DNA of 53,108 nt, taken from Paracoccaceae bacterium. Lineage in GTDB: Bacteria > Pseudomonadota > Alphaproteobacteria > Rhodobacterales > Rhodobacteraceae. The DNA lies in NCBI GenBank assembly GCA_027351005.1, contig DAIEJF010000226.1, positions 1 to 53,108 of the forward strand. The letters run 5' to 3'. A program made the position numbers and the translations under genes. The notes under the pieces are model-generated. The model was not told where the DNA came from and did not search any database. It worked only from the letters and a program-made list of their open reading frames with translations. This document shows positions 28,675 to 37,016 of the stretch, piece after piece (within the stretch, counting starts at the first letter, position 1; the number at the start of each line of letters is the position of its first letter).

Positions 28675-29433
28675 CTATTCGTCGTCGTCCTCGTCGTCGT
28701 CCTGCTCTTCGAGGAACTCGTCCCACTCCTCGCGCTTCTCATCCATCACGTCGGACACCACGTCGAAGAGGTTCTCATCGACCGTTTCCAACTGGTCGAG
28801 CACGCCTGTCGCCTCCCAGATCGTGTAAAGCTCGACCGAGGTCTTGAGGTTCACGATCCAGGCCGTGTCCAGCGTGTGCATGGTGGGCATGGGGATTGCC
28901 TTGCGCAGGATCATCAGCGGCGCATCCACCTTGGCGACGTTCGGGCCCCAGTCGGGGAAGGCCTCCTTGGTGATCATGTTCGGCGCAAGCTGGTTGCCGG
29001 TGGACACCAGCTTCAGCAGGACGCGGCTGAACGGGCGCAGAACGTCCTTGGCGGATTCCAGCCCGTGCTTGATCGCGACTTCGCGCATGATCATCACAAG
29101 GCCACCGGGCGAGTTCTCGAACGGGCAGCGCGCGGCGCAGGTGTAGCACTGGGCGCAGGCCCAGATCTTTTCCTGCATGGCGTCGTAGATGCCTTCCAGG
29201 TTCTCGGTCCACAGCAACTGCACGATCTCGCGCGGGCTGTAATCGTAGTAGTGGGCCGAGGGGCAGGTGGCGGTGCAGATCCCGCAGTTCAGGCAGCCGT
29301 GGATCTCGCTCGTGTAGACCGCATGGCTGCGGATGTCCTCGAAGATTTCCTCAAGCTTCTCGTAGGCCACCACCGGCTTTTCCGACACCGGGTCGGAAAT
29401 CGGCGGGTTCGGCATCTGGATGTGAGCGTTCAT
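28675..29433 (-). CDS. hdrC1: sHdrC1, heterodisulfide reductase subunit C-like, with polyacidic tail
   Basis: CLNCGICTATCP and CAQCYTCAARCP; C-terminus EEQDDDEDDDE. Confidence 0.92.
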   Translation of the reverse strand: MNAHIQMPNPPISDPVSEKPVVAYEKLEEIFEDIRSHAVYTSEIHGCLNCGICTATCPSAHYYDYSPREIVQLLWTENLEGIYDAMQEKIWACAQCYTCAARCPFENSPGGLVMIMREVAIKHGLESAKDVLRPFSRVLLKLVSTGNQLAPNMITKEAFPDWGPNVAKVDAPLMILRKAIPMPTMHTLDTAWIVNLKTSVELYTIWEATGVLDQLETVDENLFDVVSDVMDEKREEWDEFLEEQDDDEDDDE

Positions 29434-29467
29434 CTTCGCCTCCCCTGCGAAAACAACGGGCCACCGG

Positions 29468-29848
29468 TCAGTAGGTCAGCACCTTCGCGTCGTCGTTTTC
29501 CATGATCTCCTCGATCACCTTGGCGCCGCCCACGATGCCCTCGCATTCGGGGATCAGGTCGTCGGCGGTCATGTCGAAGAGGTCGAGGTTGGGCGAGCAG
29601 CAGTAGAACTTGGCCCCCGCCTCATGCGCGTCCTTGATGAAGTCATAGACCGTCTTGGGGCTGCCGGGCTTGACCACCAGCTTTTCGGCGACGCCCTTCT
29701 TCATCAACTGTCCCGCGGTGGCGGTGCAGATCACGTCCACCTCGTAGTCCATCGCGGCCGCGACCGTGGCCTGAAAGAACGGGGCGCCCAGTTCCTCGCC
29801 GTTACGGGGGTCGGTGTTGACCATCACGATGATGAGTTTGCTCGCCAC
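29468..29848 (-). CDS. DsrE family sulfur-relay protein
   Basis: KLIIVMVNTDPRNGEELGAPFFQATVAAAM...KFYCCSPNLDLFDM; GTG start preceded by GGAGGAG (annotated ORF extends to 29911). Confidence 0.83.
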   Translation of the reverse strand: MASKLIIVMVNTDPRNGEELGAPFFQATVAAAMDYEVDVICTATAGQLMKKGVAEKLVVKPGSPKTVYDFIKDAHEAGAKFYCCSPNLDLFDMTADDLIPECEGIVGGAKVIEEIMENDDAKVLTY

Positions 29849-29890
29849 GTCGTTCTCCTCCGGCGCGACGACCTGTGCGGCTGTCGCATG

Positions 29891-29908
29891 ACTGTTTTCG
29901 AATATTTG
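29891..29908 (-). promoter_or_regulatory. Shared motif copy 1 (candidate operator upstream of dsrE)
   Basis: Minus strand CAAATATTCGAAAACAGT; matches 31781-31799 apart from one substitution and one 1-nt indel. Confidence 0.4.
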
Positions 29909-29961
29909 CATAGACTAGAACATATGTCGAGAATGGAATATGCAATCCCGACGCTGTTCGC

Positions 29962-30651
29962 TCACATCCAGCCGGTGCGCCGCGACAGCCCGACCATCAG
30001 CCCTGTCAGGGCTTCTGCGATCTCGACCTGGGCCTGACCGAGCAGGTGCAGCGACGCCGCGCAATCGTCCGGCGTTTCGGCAAATTCCATCACAAGGTCT
30101 TCCATCATGCCCCGTTTTGCCCCGGGATGACCCACGAAACCCAGGCTTTGCGCGCCGATCCCGAAGATCGCCGGGGTGCCGTTTGCTGCGGTTGCAAAGA
30201 CCCCGGCCCCGGGCGGAAGCACCGGCGCATCGCGCAGGTAGGCCGCCATCGGCAGGCTTTCGGGCAAGAGACCGCTGGCCACTCCGGCCGCGGTGTCGCT
30301 GGCGCGTGTCACTTCGAATCGCAACGGCGCCGCATCCGCGCCCCCCCCCGCCGCGGTGGCGAGAATCACCGCGCCAAGCTCCAGCCCCACTACGGGCAGG
30401 CCTGCCGCCAGAAAGGCACGGGTCAGCCGCAACTCGTGCCCGAGAGAGGGCAGGATATGCCCGCTGACCAACCCATAGGGCCCGCCCCCCAGCAGCATCA
30501 GCCCGGCATAGCCATCGGGGCTGTCGGGCAGGGTGCCGCCATGGGTGAAGGGGCGCTTGTAGGCATAGCGGATGCCGCGCCCGTCAAGGTGATCCTCGAT
30601 CAGGCCCAGATACTCGGCCTCGGTGTGCTGGATCACGCAGATGGTCTTCAT
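29962..30651 (-). CDS. Class I glutamine amidotransferase-like protein, catalytically degenerate
   Basis: MKTICVIQHTEAEYLGLIEDHL...LGGGPYGL...LPVVGLELGAVILA (nucleophile Cys replaced by Glu)...FVGHPGAK. Confidence 0.8.
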   Translation of the reverse strand: MKTICVIQHTEAEYLGLIEDHLDGRGIRYAYKRPFTHGGTLPDSPDGYAGLMLLGGGPYGLVSGHILPSLGHELRLTRAFLAAGLPVVGLELGAVILATAAGGGADAAPLRFEVTRASDTAAGVASGLLPESLPMAAYLRDAPVLPPGAGVFATAANGTPAIFGIGAQSLGFVGHPGAKRGMMEDLVMEFAETPDDCAASLHLLGQAQVEIAEALTGLMVGLSRRTGWM

Positions 30652-30661
30652 CGGTCCTCCG

Positions 30662-31732
30662 TCAGTCGGCCACGGCGGCCAGGATGGCGGCGGCAAGCTC
30701 TACGGGCGGAACCCCCGGCATCTCGATCGTGCCCTGGGCCATCGCCGCGGATACGGCTGCGGCCAGCGCGCCGGGTTCCAGTGCCACGCCGCGCAGGGCG
30801 GCGGAGATGCGGTCGATCCCGTCGGGCGGCAGGCAGGTGAAGTCGCCACCCAGCACCAGATCGCGCACCCGCCCGTCCTGCGCCAGCAGCGTCACCCGAA
30901 CCAACCCGCCCGGGGCCTTGCGGGCGGCTTCGGTCAGGGTCGTGTCGGCGGACACCTTGACCCCCAGCGCCACCAGCTTGCGGGCCTGCACCTCGGTCCA
31001 GTCCGGGTCGGCCAGCCGGGTTTCGGCATGGGCGATCGCGGCCTCTTCGGCGGCGGTCGGGCGGTCGTGTTCCGGCGTCACGCCCAGAACCTCGGCGCAA
31101 TGGTGCAGGAAGCGCGCCAGCAGCGCGGCCCGTGCGGGCGGCGCGGGCAGTTCCTTGGCCAGCGTGGTCATGTAATCGTCCAGCGTCTGGCGCAGTTTGT
31201 CGCGGAACTTCTCGCTGGGCACCTTCAGGCATTTCGCCATGGTCGCGGTGTCGAAGTCGAACATGAAGCTGCCGACCATCACCGTCGCCTCGCCGATGCT
31301 GGCGGCGCCCGTGCCGCCGATCTTGCGCCCGTTCACCTGGATGTCGTTCACCGGCCGATAGACGGCGTTCACCCCGAAATCGCGATAGGTGCGCACCACC
31401 GGCTCGATGAAGCGGGGGTAGAGGTTCACCGCGAATTCGGGCGCCTTGCGGCGCGGATAGATGAAATGGGTGAAAAGCTGCCCGCCATCGAGGTAGACCG
31501 CCCCGCCACCGACCTGGCGGCGGATGATTGGCAGCCCGTGTTCGGCGCAATAGGCGCGGTCGACCTCTTGCGCGATGTCCTGGTGCAGCCCGACGCAGAC
31601 ATAGGGCTTGGCGGGCGACACGAGCAAGAGAACCGGATCGCTGTCGGGGCCGATGCAGGCGGCAAGGCCGTGATAGACGGCCTGACTGCGCAGCGCCGGA
31701 ACCGTGCCGAAATCGATCACCCTCAGCCGCAT
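30662..31732 (-). CDS. Lipoate-protein ligase (LplA-like) of the sHdr-LbpA system
   Basis: IIRRQVGGGAVYLDGGQLFTHFIYP, NDIQVNGRKIGGTGAASIGEATVMVGSFMFDFD. Confidence 0.88.
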   Translation of the reverse strand: MRLRVIDFGTVPALRSQAVYHGLAACIGPDSDPVLLLVSPAKPYVCVGLHQDIAQEVDRAYCAEHGLPIIRRQVGGGAVYLDGGQLFTHFIYPRRKAPEFAVNLYPRFIEPVVRTYRDFGVNAVYRPVNDIQVNGRKIGGTGAASIGEATVMVGSFMFDFDTATMAKCLKVPSEKFRDKLRQTLDDYMTTLAKELPAPPARAALLARFLHHCAEVLGVTPEHDRPTAAEEAAIAHAETRLADPDWTEVQARKLVALGVKVSADTTLTEAARKAPGGLVRVTLLAQDGRVRDLVLGGDFTCLPPDGIDRISAALRGVALEPGALAAAVSAAMAQGTIEMPGVPPVELAAAILAAVAD

Positions 31733-31740
31733 CGCATCCT

Positions 31741-31766
31741 CCTGCCGCAAGGATGGCTGCGGCAGG
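31741..31766 (-). promoter_or_regulatory. 5'UTR hairpin overlapping the Shine-Dalgarno of the lipoate ligase
   Basis: Minus strand CCTGCCGCA-GCCATCCT-TGCGGCAGG followed by AGGATGCG-ATG. Confidence 0.45.
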
Positions 31767-31780
31767 CGGCGAAAGTCAAA

Positions 31781-31799
31781 CAAACATTCCGAAAACAGT
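31781..31799 (+). promoter_or_regulatory. Shared motif copy 2 (candidate operator upstream of lipoate ligase)
   Basis: CAAACATTCCGAAAACAGT; overlaps inverted repeat CCGAAA-N10-TTTCGG (31789-31810). Confidence 0.4.
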
Positions 31800-31810
31800 A
31801 TTTATTTCGG

Positions 31811-34054
31811 TCAGGCGGCGAAGGTGACCGCCTTGTTCAGCGGCAGGGTCCGGATGCGCTGGCCGGTCAGCGCAAAGATCGCGTTGGCCAGCGCAGGCGC
31901 CGCGGGTGGCGTGCCGGGTTCGCCGACCCCGGTCGGATGCCCGCCCGAGGCAAGGATGCGGGTGTCGAACACCGGCATCTGCGACATTCGCAGCGCGTCG
32001 TAATCGTAGAAGTTCTGCTGCTGCACCGCGCCATCGGCAAAGGTGATCTCGCCCATCATCGCCGCCGACAGGCCGTAGATGGCGCCAGACACCATCTGCG
32101 CCTCGATGTTGCGCGGATCGAGCGCCAGCCCCACGTCCTGCGCGATCCACATCCGTTCCAGCCGGATGCCCTGCGGGCCCTGGCTGATCTCGATCACCTC
32201 GGCGGTGGGGGTGCCGAAGGACCAGCAGAAGGCCATGCCACGGGCGCGCCCGGCGGGCGGCGGGCTGGACCAGCCCGACATCTCGGCCACCGCCTGTACC
32301 ACGGCCGCCGCGCGCGGGCTTTCGCCCCGCATCAGCGTCAACCGCATCGCGACGGGGTCGAGGCCCGCGGCATGCGCAAGTTCATCAAGGAAGCATTCCA
32401 GAAAGAAGGCGTTGTGCGAATTGCCGACCGACCGCCACGACCCTACCGGCACCGCGACATCCGACACATGGCCCGTCACCCGCTGGTTCGGGATGCCATA
32501 GGGCTGGTCGAACAGCCCTTCGACCAGGATCTTGTCGGGCCCGGGCGGCGCGAAACCCAGGATGCGCCGGGCCTGATTGGCCAGGACCGAAGGCGCGGCC
32601 ACCGCGGCCGTCAGCGCCACCGGCCCGTCGGCGGTCGCCAGCCCTTGCATCCGGGCGATGGCGGCGGGGCGGTAGAAGTCATGCGTCATGTCTTCTTCCC
32701 GCCGCCAGGTCAGCAGCACGGGCGTGCCCGCCAGTGCCTTGGCCAGCTTCGCGGCCTGTACGGCATAGTCGAATTCGGCCCGCCGCCCGAATCCGCCCCC
32801 CAGGAAGGTGGTGTGCACCGTCACCTTGTCGGCAGGAAGGCCCACGGCTGCGGCGCATTTGTCACGGATCACCGTGGGCGCCTGGTTCGGCGCCCAGACC
32901 GTCAGGACGCCATCCGCCAGATGCGCGGCAGCATTCATCGGCTCCATCGTCGCATGGGCCAGGTAGGGCACGCGGTATTCGGCGCTGAGCGGCGTGGCGC
33001 CCGCCAGCGCCCGCTCCACGTCGCCATCGTCGCGCAGGGTCGAATTGGGGGCCCGGTCAAAGGCTGACGCGATCGCGGCCATGATCGCGTCGGTCGTCGC
33101 GGGGTAGGGGGCGGGGCCCCAGGTCACCTGCACGGTTTCCAGCGCCTTGAAGGCAGCCCAGGTGTTGGTGGCAACGACCGCCACCGCATCACCCAGATCC
33201 ACCACCGCCTTCACCCCGGGCATCGTGCGCGCGGCGGCGGCGTCGAAGCCCCGCATCGCCCCGCCAGGCGCCGGATTGGCCCGGACCGAGGCGAAAAGCA
33301 TCCCCGGCAGCCGGACATCGATGCCGAAGGTGGCGGTGCCGGTGACCTTGGCCACCATGTCAAGCCGGGGCAGCGGCTTGCCCAGCAGCCGCCAGGCCTT
33401 CGGATCCTTCAGTACCGGATCGGCCGGGGGCGCGATCTGCACGGCCTCGGCCGCCAGCGCGCCATAGGGGATGCGGGTGCCGTCGGGCGCGACCACGGCG
33501 CCCTTTTCGGTCGCCAGCGCCATGGGGTTCTGCTTCAGCCGCCGGGCGGCCGCCTGCACCAGCACCGCCCGCGCCGCCGCCCCCGCCTGCCGCATCCGCA
33601 TCCAGGCATCGACCGTCGATGTCGATCCGCCGGTCGCCTCGGTTCCCATGAGGTGGCCCATCACGTCCATCGCCCCCTCGGCCAGCCGCTTCATCCGGCT
33701 GTCGCGATAGTCGATGAAGGGCAGCCCAGCCGCCGCCACGGCAAGGTTGGCATAGGTGGCCGAGGCGGGCCCGTGTTCGGCACGCACCTGCGACCAGTCC
33801 AGATCCATTTCTTCCGCCACCAGCGCGGCAAGCGTGGTCTGGATGCCCTGGCCCATCTCGGCCCGCGGGGTGATCACGGTCACCCCGTCGGCGCGCAGGA
33901 TGACCCAGGGGTTGAAGACCGTCTCGCCCGCGCCGGGCACCAGCGGGTTGGCGGGGTCCTGCACATATCGGTAAAAGCCGAACGCCACCCCGCCTGCGAC
34001 GGCGGCAGAGGCAACCAGCAAGCCGCGGCGGGTGATCGTGCCAAGGCGGCTCAT
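31811..34054 (-). CDS. Molybdopterin-binding hydroxylase large subunit (IorB-like, xanthine oxidase family)
   Basis: Twin-arginine-like ITRRGLLVASAAVAGG; PRAEMGQGIQTTLAALVAEEM; LGGGFGRRAEFDY; SVGNSHNAFFLECFLDELA. Confidence 0.88.
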   Translation of the reverse strand: MSRLGTITRRGLLVASAAVAGGVAFGFYRYVQDPANPLVPGAGETVFNPWVILRADGVTVITPRAEMGQGIQTTLAALVAEEMDLDWSQVRAEHGPASATYANLAVAAAGLPFIDYRDSRMKRLAEGAMDVMGHLMGTEATGGSTSTVDAWMRMRQAGAAARAVLVQAAARRLKQNPMALATEKGAVVAPDGTRIPYGALAAEAVQIAPPADPVLKDPKAWRLLGKPLPRLDMVAKVTGTATFGIDVRLPGMLFASVRANPAPGGAMRGFDAAAARTMPGVKAVVDLGDAVAVVATNTWAAFKALETVQVTWGPAPYPATTDAIMAAIASAFDRAPNSTLRDDGDVERALAGATPLSAEYRVPYLAHATMEPMNAAAHLADGVLTVWAPNQAPTVIRDKCAAAVGLPADKVTVHTTFLGGGFGRRAEFDYAVQAAKLAKALAGTPVLLTWRREEDMTHDFYRPAAIARMQGLATADGPVALTAAVAAPSVLANQARRILGFAPPGPDKILVEGLFDQPYGIPNQRVTGHVSDVAVPVGSWRSVGNSHNAFFLECFLDELAHAAGLDPVAMRLTLMRGESPRAAAVVQAVAEMSGWSSPPPAGRARGMAFCWSFGTPTAEVIEISQGPQGIRLERMWIAQDVGLALDPRNIEAQMVSGAIYGLSAAMMGEITFADGAVQQQNFYDYDALRMSQMPVFDTRILASGGHPTGVGEPGTPPAAPALANAIFALTGQRIRTLPLNKAVTFAA

Positions 34055-34055
34055 G

Positions 34056-34517
34056 TCACGCTCCCTGCAGGCGGCGGGCGGCGTCGTGGATCGCGGCGCG
34101 GATCCGGGGATAGGTGCCGCAGCGGCAAAGGTTCCCGCTCATCGCCGCATCGATGTCCGCGTCGGTGGGGCGCGAGGTCGCCTGCAGCAGGCTGACCGCC
34201 GACATGATCTGCCCCGACTGGCAATAGCCGCACTGCGCCACCTGATTGTCGATCCAGGCCTGCTGGATGACCGACAGGGTGGCGGGGCTGCCGATGCCCT
34301 CGATCGTTGTCACCTCTGCCCCGTCCAGATCGCCGATCGGTAGGGAACAGGAACGCATCGTCTGCCCGTTCACATGAACGGTACAGGCGCCGCACTGGCC
34401 AACGCCGCAGCCGTATTTCGTGCCGGTCAGCCCGATCACGTCGCGCAGCACCCAAAGCAGCGGGGTGTCGGGGTCTGCGGTGATCTGGTGCGGGGTGCCG
34501 TTCACGATCAGCTGCAT
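34056..34517 (-). CDS. [2Fe-2S]-binding small subunit (IorA-like)
   Basis: [29 protein letters not shown]...[12 protein letters not shown]. Confidence 0.92.
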   Translation of the reverse strand: MQLIVNGTPHQITADPDTPLLWVLRDVIGLTGTKYGCGVGQCGACTVHVNGQTMRSCSLPIGDLDGAEVTTIEGIGSPATLSVIQQAWIDNQVAQCGYCQSGQIMSAVSLLQATSRPTDADIDAAMSGNLCRCGTYPRIRAAIHDAARRLQGA

Positions 34518-34553
34518 TGTGGCTCCTCGCTCCTTTCCGATTGCGGCAGATAT

Positions 34554-34578
34554 GGTTGCATTGCCGCGGGGTGCAACC
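34554..34578. promoter_or_regulatory. Inverted repeat in iorA/kynA divergent promoter region
   Basis: GGTTGCA-N11-TGCAACC. Confidence 0.45.
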
Positions 34579-34662
34579 GTCTTGCACGGGATTGCGCGGC
34601 TGACGTTGCGGCGCTACCCCGTTAGCCGCAGGCGCCTGCGACAGGCGCAACGGGAGAGACCG

Positions 34663-35502
34663 ATGACCACCAGCCCCTACGATCCGGCGCGCGAGGGTGC
34701 GCAGATGGCGTTCGATGGCCGCATGTCCTACGGCGATTACCTGAAGCTGGACGCGATCCTGACCGCGCAGGCCCCGCTGTCGGATGCGCATGACGAGTTG
34801 CTGTTCATCGTGCAGCACCAGACATCAGAGCTGTGGATGCGGCTGGCGATCCATGAGCTGAACTCGGCCCGCACCGCGATGGCGGGGGGCGATTTCGCGC
34901 ATGCGTTCAAGACGCTGGCGCGGGTGGCGCGGATCTTCGAGCAACTGAACGGCGCCTGGGACGTGCTCAGGACGATGACACCCGCGGATTACACCCGCTT
35001 CCGGGACGCGCTGGGGCAATCCTCGGGGTTCCAGTCCTGGCAATACCGGCTGATCGAATTCATGGTGGGCAACCGCAACCATGCGATGATCCGCCCCCAT
35101 GCGCACCGCCCCGACATTCTGGCGCTGCTCGAGGCCGAACTGAAGCGTCCCTCGCTCTACGACGTGGCGCTGCGGGCGCTGCATGACGCGGGGCTGACCC
35201 TGCCCGCCGAAGTGCTGAACCGCGACACCGCGCAGGCCTGGCAGCCGAACGATGCGGTGAAGGCTGCCTGGGCGGCCGTCTACCGCGCGCCGGAAACCTA
35301 CTGGTCGCTCTACGATCTGGCCGAGAAGCTGGTGGATTTCGAAGATTATTTCCGCCGCTGGCGGTTCAACCACGTCACCACGGTGGAACGTGTCATCGGC
35401 TTCAAGCGCGGCACCGGCGGCACCGGCGGCGTCAGCTATCTGCGCCGGATGCTGGAGGTCGAGCTGTTCCCCGAACTCTGGCATGTGCGGACCGATCTCT
35501 GA
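34663..35502 (+). CDS. kynA: Tryptophan 2,3-dioxygenase
   Basis: [64 protein letters not shown]. Confidence 0.95.
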   Translation: MTTSPYDPAREGAQMAFDGRMSYGDYLKLDAILTAQAPLSDAHDELLFIVQHQTSELWMRLAIHELNSARTAMAGGDFAHAFKTLARVARIFEQLNGAWDVLRTMTPADYTRFRDALGQSSGFQSWQYRLIEFMVGNRNHAMIRPHAHRPDILALLEAELKRPSLYDVALRALHDAGLTLPAEVLNRDTAQAWQPNDAVKAAWAAVYRAPETYWSLYDLAEKLVDFEDYFRRWRFNHVTTVERVIGFKRGTGGTGGVSYLRRMLEVELFPELWHVRTDL

Positions 35503-35930
35503 TGCCGTTCGTCTACCGCCAGAAGGTGCTGTTCCAGCACTGCGACCCGGCCGGGATCGTGTTCTACCCGCGCTACATGGAGATGATGAACGCCACGGTG
35601 GAGGAATGGTTCGCCACCCGACTGAAGCACTCGTTCTCGATGATGCACGGGGCGATGCAGGCCGGGGTGCCCACCGCGGAACTGCGCGTGGTGTTCAGCG
35701 CGCCAAGCCGGCTGGGCGAGATGCTGTCGGTGTCGCTTTATCTTCGCAGGCTTGGGCGCAGCAGCGCCGCACTGGAATTCGTGGCGGACTGCGAGGGGCA
35801 GGTGCGGCTGACCATGACATCGACCCTCGTCTTCATCAGCTTTGCCGACGGGCGGCCACAGCCCTGGCCCGAACGGCTGCGGCGCCGGATGGAGGCAGAG
35901 CTTGAACCGGCCCCGGCGCCCGATGCCTGA
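35502..35930 (+). CDS. Acyl-CoA thioesterase (4HBT/YbgC-like)
   Basis: FQHCDPAGIVFYPRYMEMMNATVEEWF hotdog motif; overlaps kynA stop by 1 nt. Confidence 0.88.
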   Translation: MPFVYRQKVLFQHCDPAGIVFYPRYMEMMNATVEEWFATRLKHSFSMMHGAMQAGVPTAELRVVFSAPSRLGEMLSVSLYLRRLGRSSAALEFVADCEGQVRLTMTSTLVFISFADGRPQPWPERLRRRMEAELEPAPAPDA

Positions 35931-35939
35931 GCCCGACGC

Positions 35940-36959
35940 TCAGCCCTGACGCATGTTTGACCGCCGCGAGACCCAGGCCCAGCTTGTCGCGCACATGTCA
36001 TCCAGATCGCGTTCGGCCTTGAAGCCCAAGAGCCGCTCGGCCTTGCGCGGGTCGCCGAAATAGCAGGCCAGATCGCCCGCCCGGCGCGGCGCAACGGTAT
36101 GGGGCAGCGCCCGCCCGCAGGCGCGGGCATAGGCGGCCAGCATCTCCATCACCGAATAGCCCTGCCCGGTGCCCAGGTTCACGATGTGGCTGCCATCGCC
36201 CCGCATCAGCGCATCAAGCGAGAGCACGTGCCCGCGCGCCAGATCGACGACATGGATGTAATCGCGCACGCCCGTGCCATCCGGGGTGGGGTAGTCGTTG
36301 CCGAACACGTTCAGCGACGGCAGTTCGCCCGTGGCCACCTTGGCGATATAGGGCATCAGGTTGTTCGGGATGTCGGACGGATCCTCGCCGATCAGCGCGG
36401 ACGGGTGCGCGCCGGCCGGGTTGAAGTAGCGCAGGATCCCGAAGCGCCAGCGGTCGTCCGCCGCCGCGACCTGCTGGATGATCTGTTCGCCCATCAGCTT
36501 TGTATAGGCATAGGTGCTGGCATAGCCCAGCGGCGCGTCTTCGGGGATCGGCCAGTCCAGCGTGGGCGCATAAACCGTGGCCGAGGACGAGAAGACCAGC
36601 CGGAACACCCCCGCCGCGCGCATCGCCTTCAGCAGGTTCACCAGCCCGGTGCAGTTCGTCTCGATGTAGTCCAGCGGCTTCTGCTGGCTTTCGCCGACCG
36701 CCTTCTTGGCCGCGAAATGCACCACGGCGTCGAACCGGTCCGACGCGAAGACGCGCGCCAGCCCCGCGGCATCCAGCACATCGCAGCGGTGCACCGTCAC
36801 GGGCTTGCCGGTGATCACCTCCAGCCGGTCGGGCACGTCGGGGCGTGCATTGGCGAAGTTGTCGAGGATCGCGACCTCGTAGCCAGCGTCCGACAGGGCC
36901 GCATAGGTATGCGACCCGATGTAGCCCGCGCCGCCGGTCAGAAGGATCTTGCCAGGCAT
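35940..36959 (-). CDS. galE: UDP-glucose 4-epimerase
   Basis: LLTGGAGYIGSHT; FSSSATVYAP; YAYTKLMGEQ; NLGTGQGYSVMEM. Confidence 0.93.
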   Translation of the reverse strand: MPGKILLTGGAGYIGSHTYAALSDAGYEVAILDNFANARPDVPDRLEVITGKPVTVHRCDVLDAAGLARVFASDRFDAVVHFAAKKAVGESQQKPLDYIETNCTGLVNLLKAMRAAGVFRLVFSSSATVYAPTLDWPIPEDAPLGYASTYAYTKLMGEQIIQQVAAADDRWRFGILRYFNPAGAHPSALIGEDPSDIPNNLMPYIAKVATGELPSLNVFGNDYPTPDGTGVRDYIHVVDLARGHVLSLDALMRGDGSHIVNLGTGQGYSVMEMLAAYARACGRALPHTVAPRRAGDLACYFGDPRKAERLLGFKAERDLDDMCATSWAWVSRRSNMRQG

Positions 36960-37016
36960 CTCACTCTCTCGTTCTGCCGTCGTCCACCTCGCGCAGCACG
37001 CGGCGGCAGGCCACTC

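Noticed and set aside
28675-28720. Short gtcgtcctcgtcgtcgtcctg tandem trinucleotides
   Set aside because: Not a CRISPR or satellite; encodes the acidic HdrC1 tail
29849-29911. ATG at 29911 as the dsrE start
   Set aside because: Internal GTG at 29848 has a strong GGAGGAG ribosome-binding site, and the extension covers the promoter-like region and lacks family similarity
29917-29925. AGAACATAT upstream of dsrE as a second ModE half-site
   Set aside because: Same 9-mer as one arm of the Mo-box-like site, but no matching second arm at the right spacing
30623-33067. 814-aa plus-strand ORF
   Set aside because: Antisense to lipoate ligase and iorB; low-complexity His/Gly/Arg/Gln composition typical of high-GC shadow ORFs
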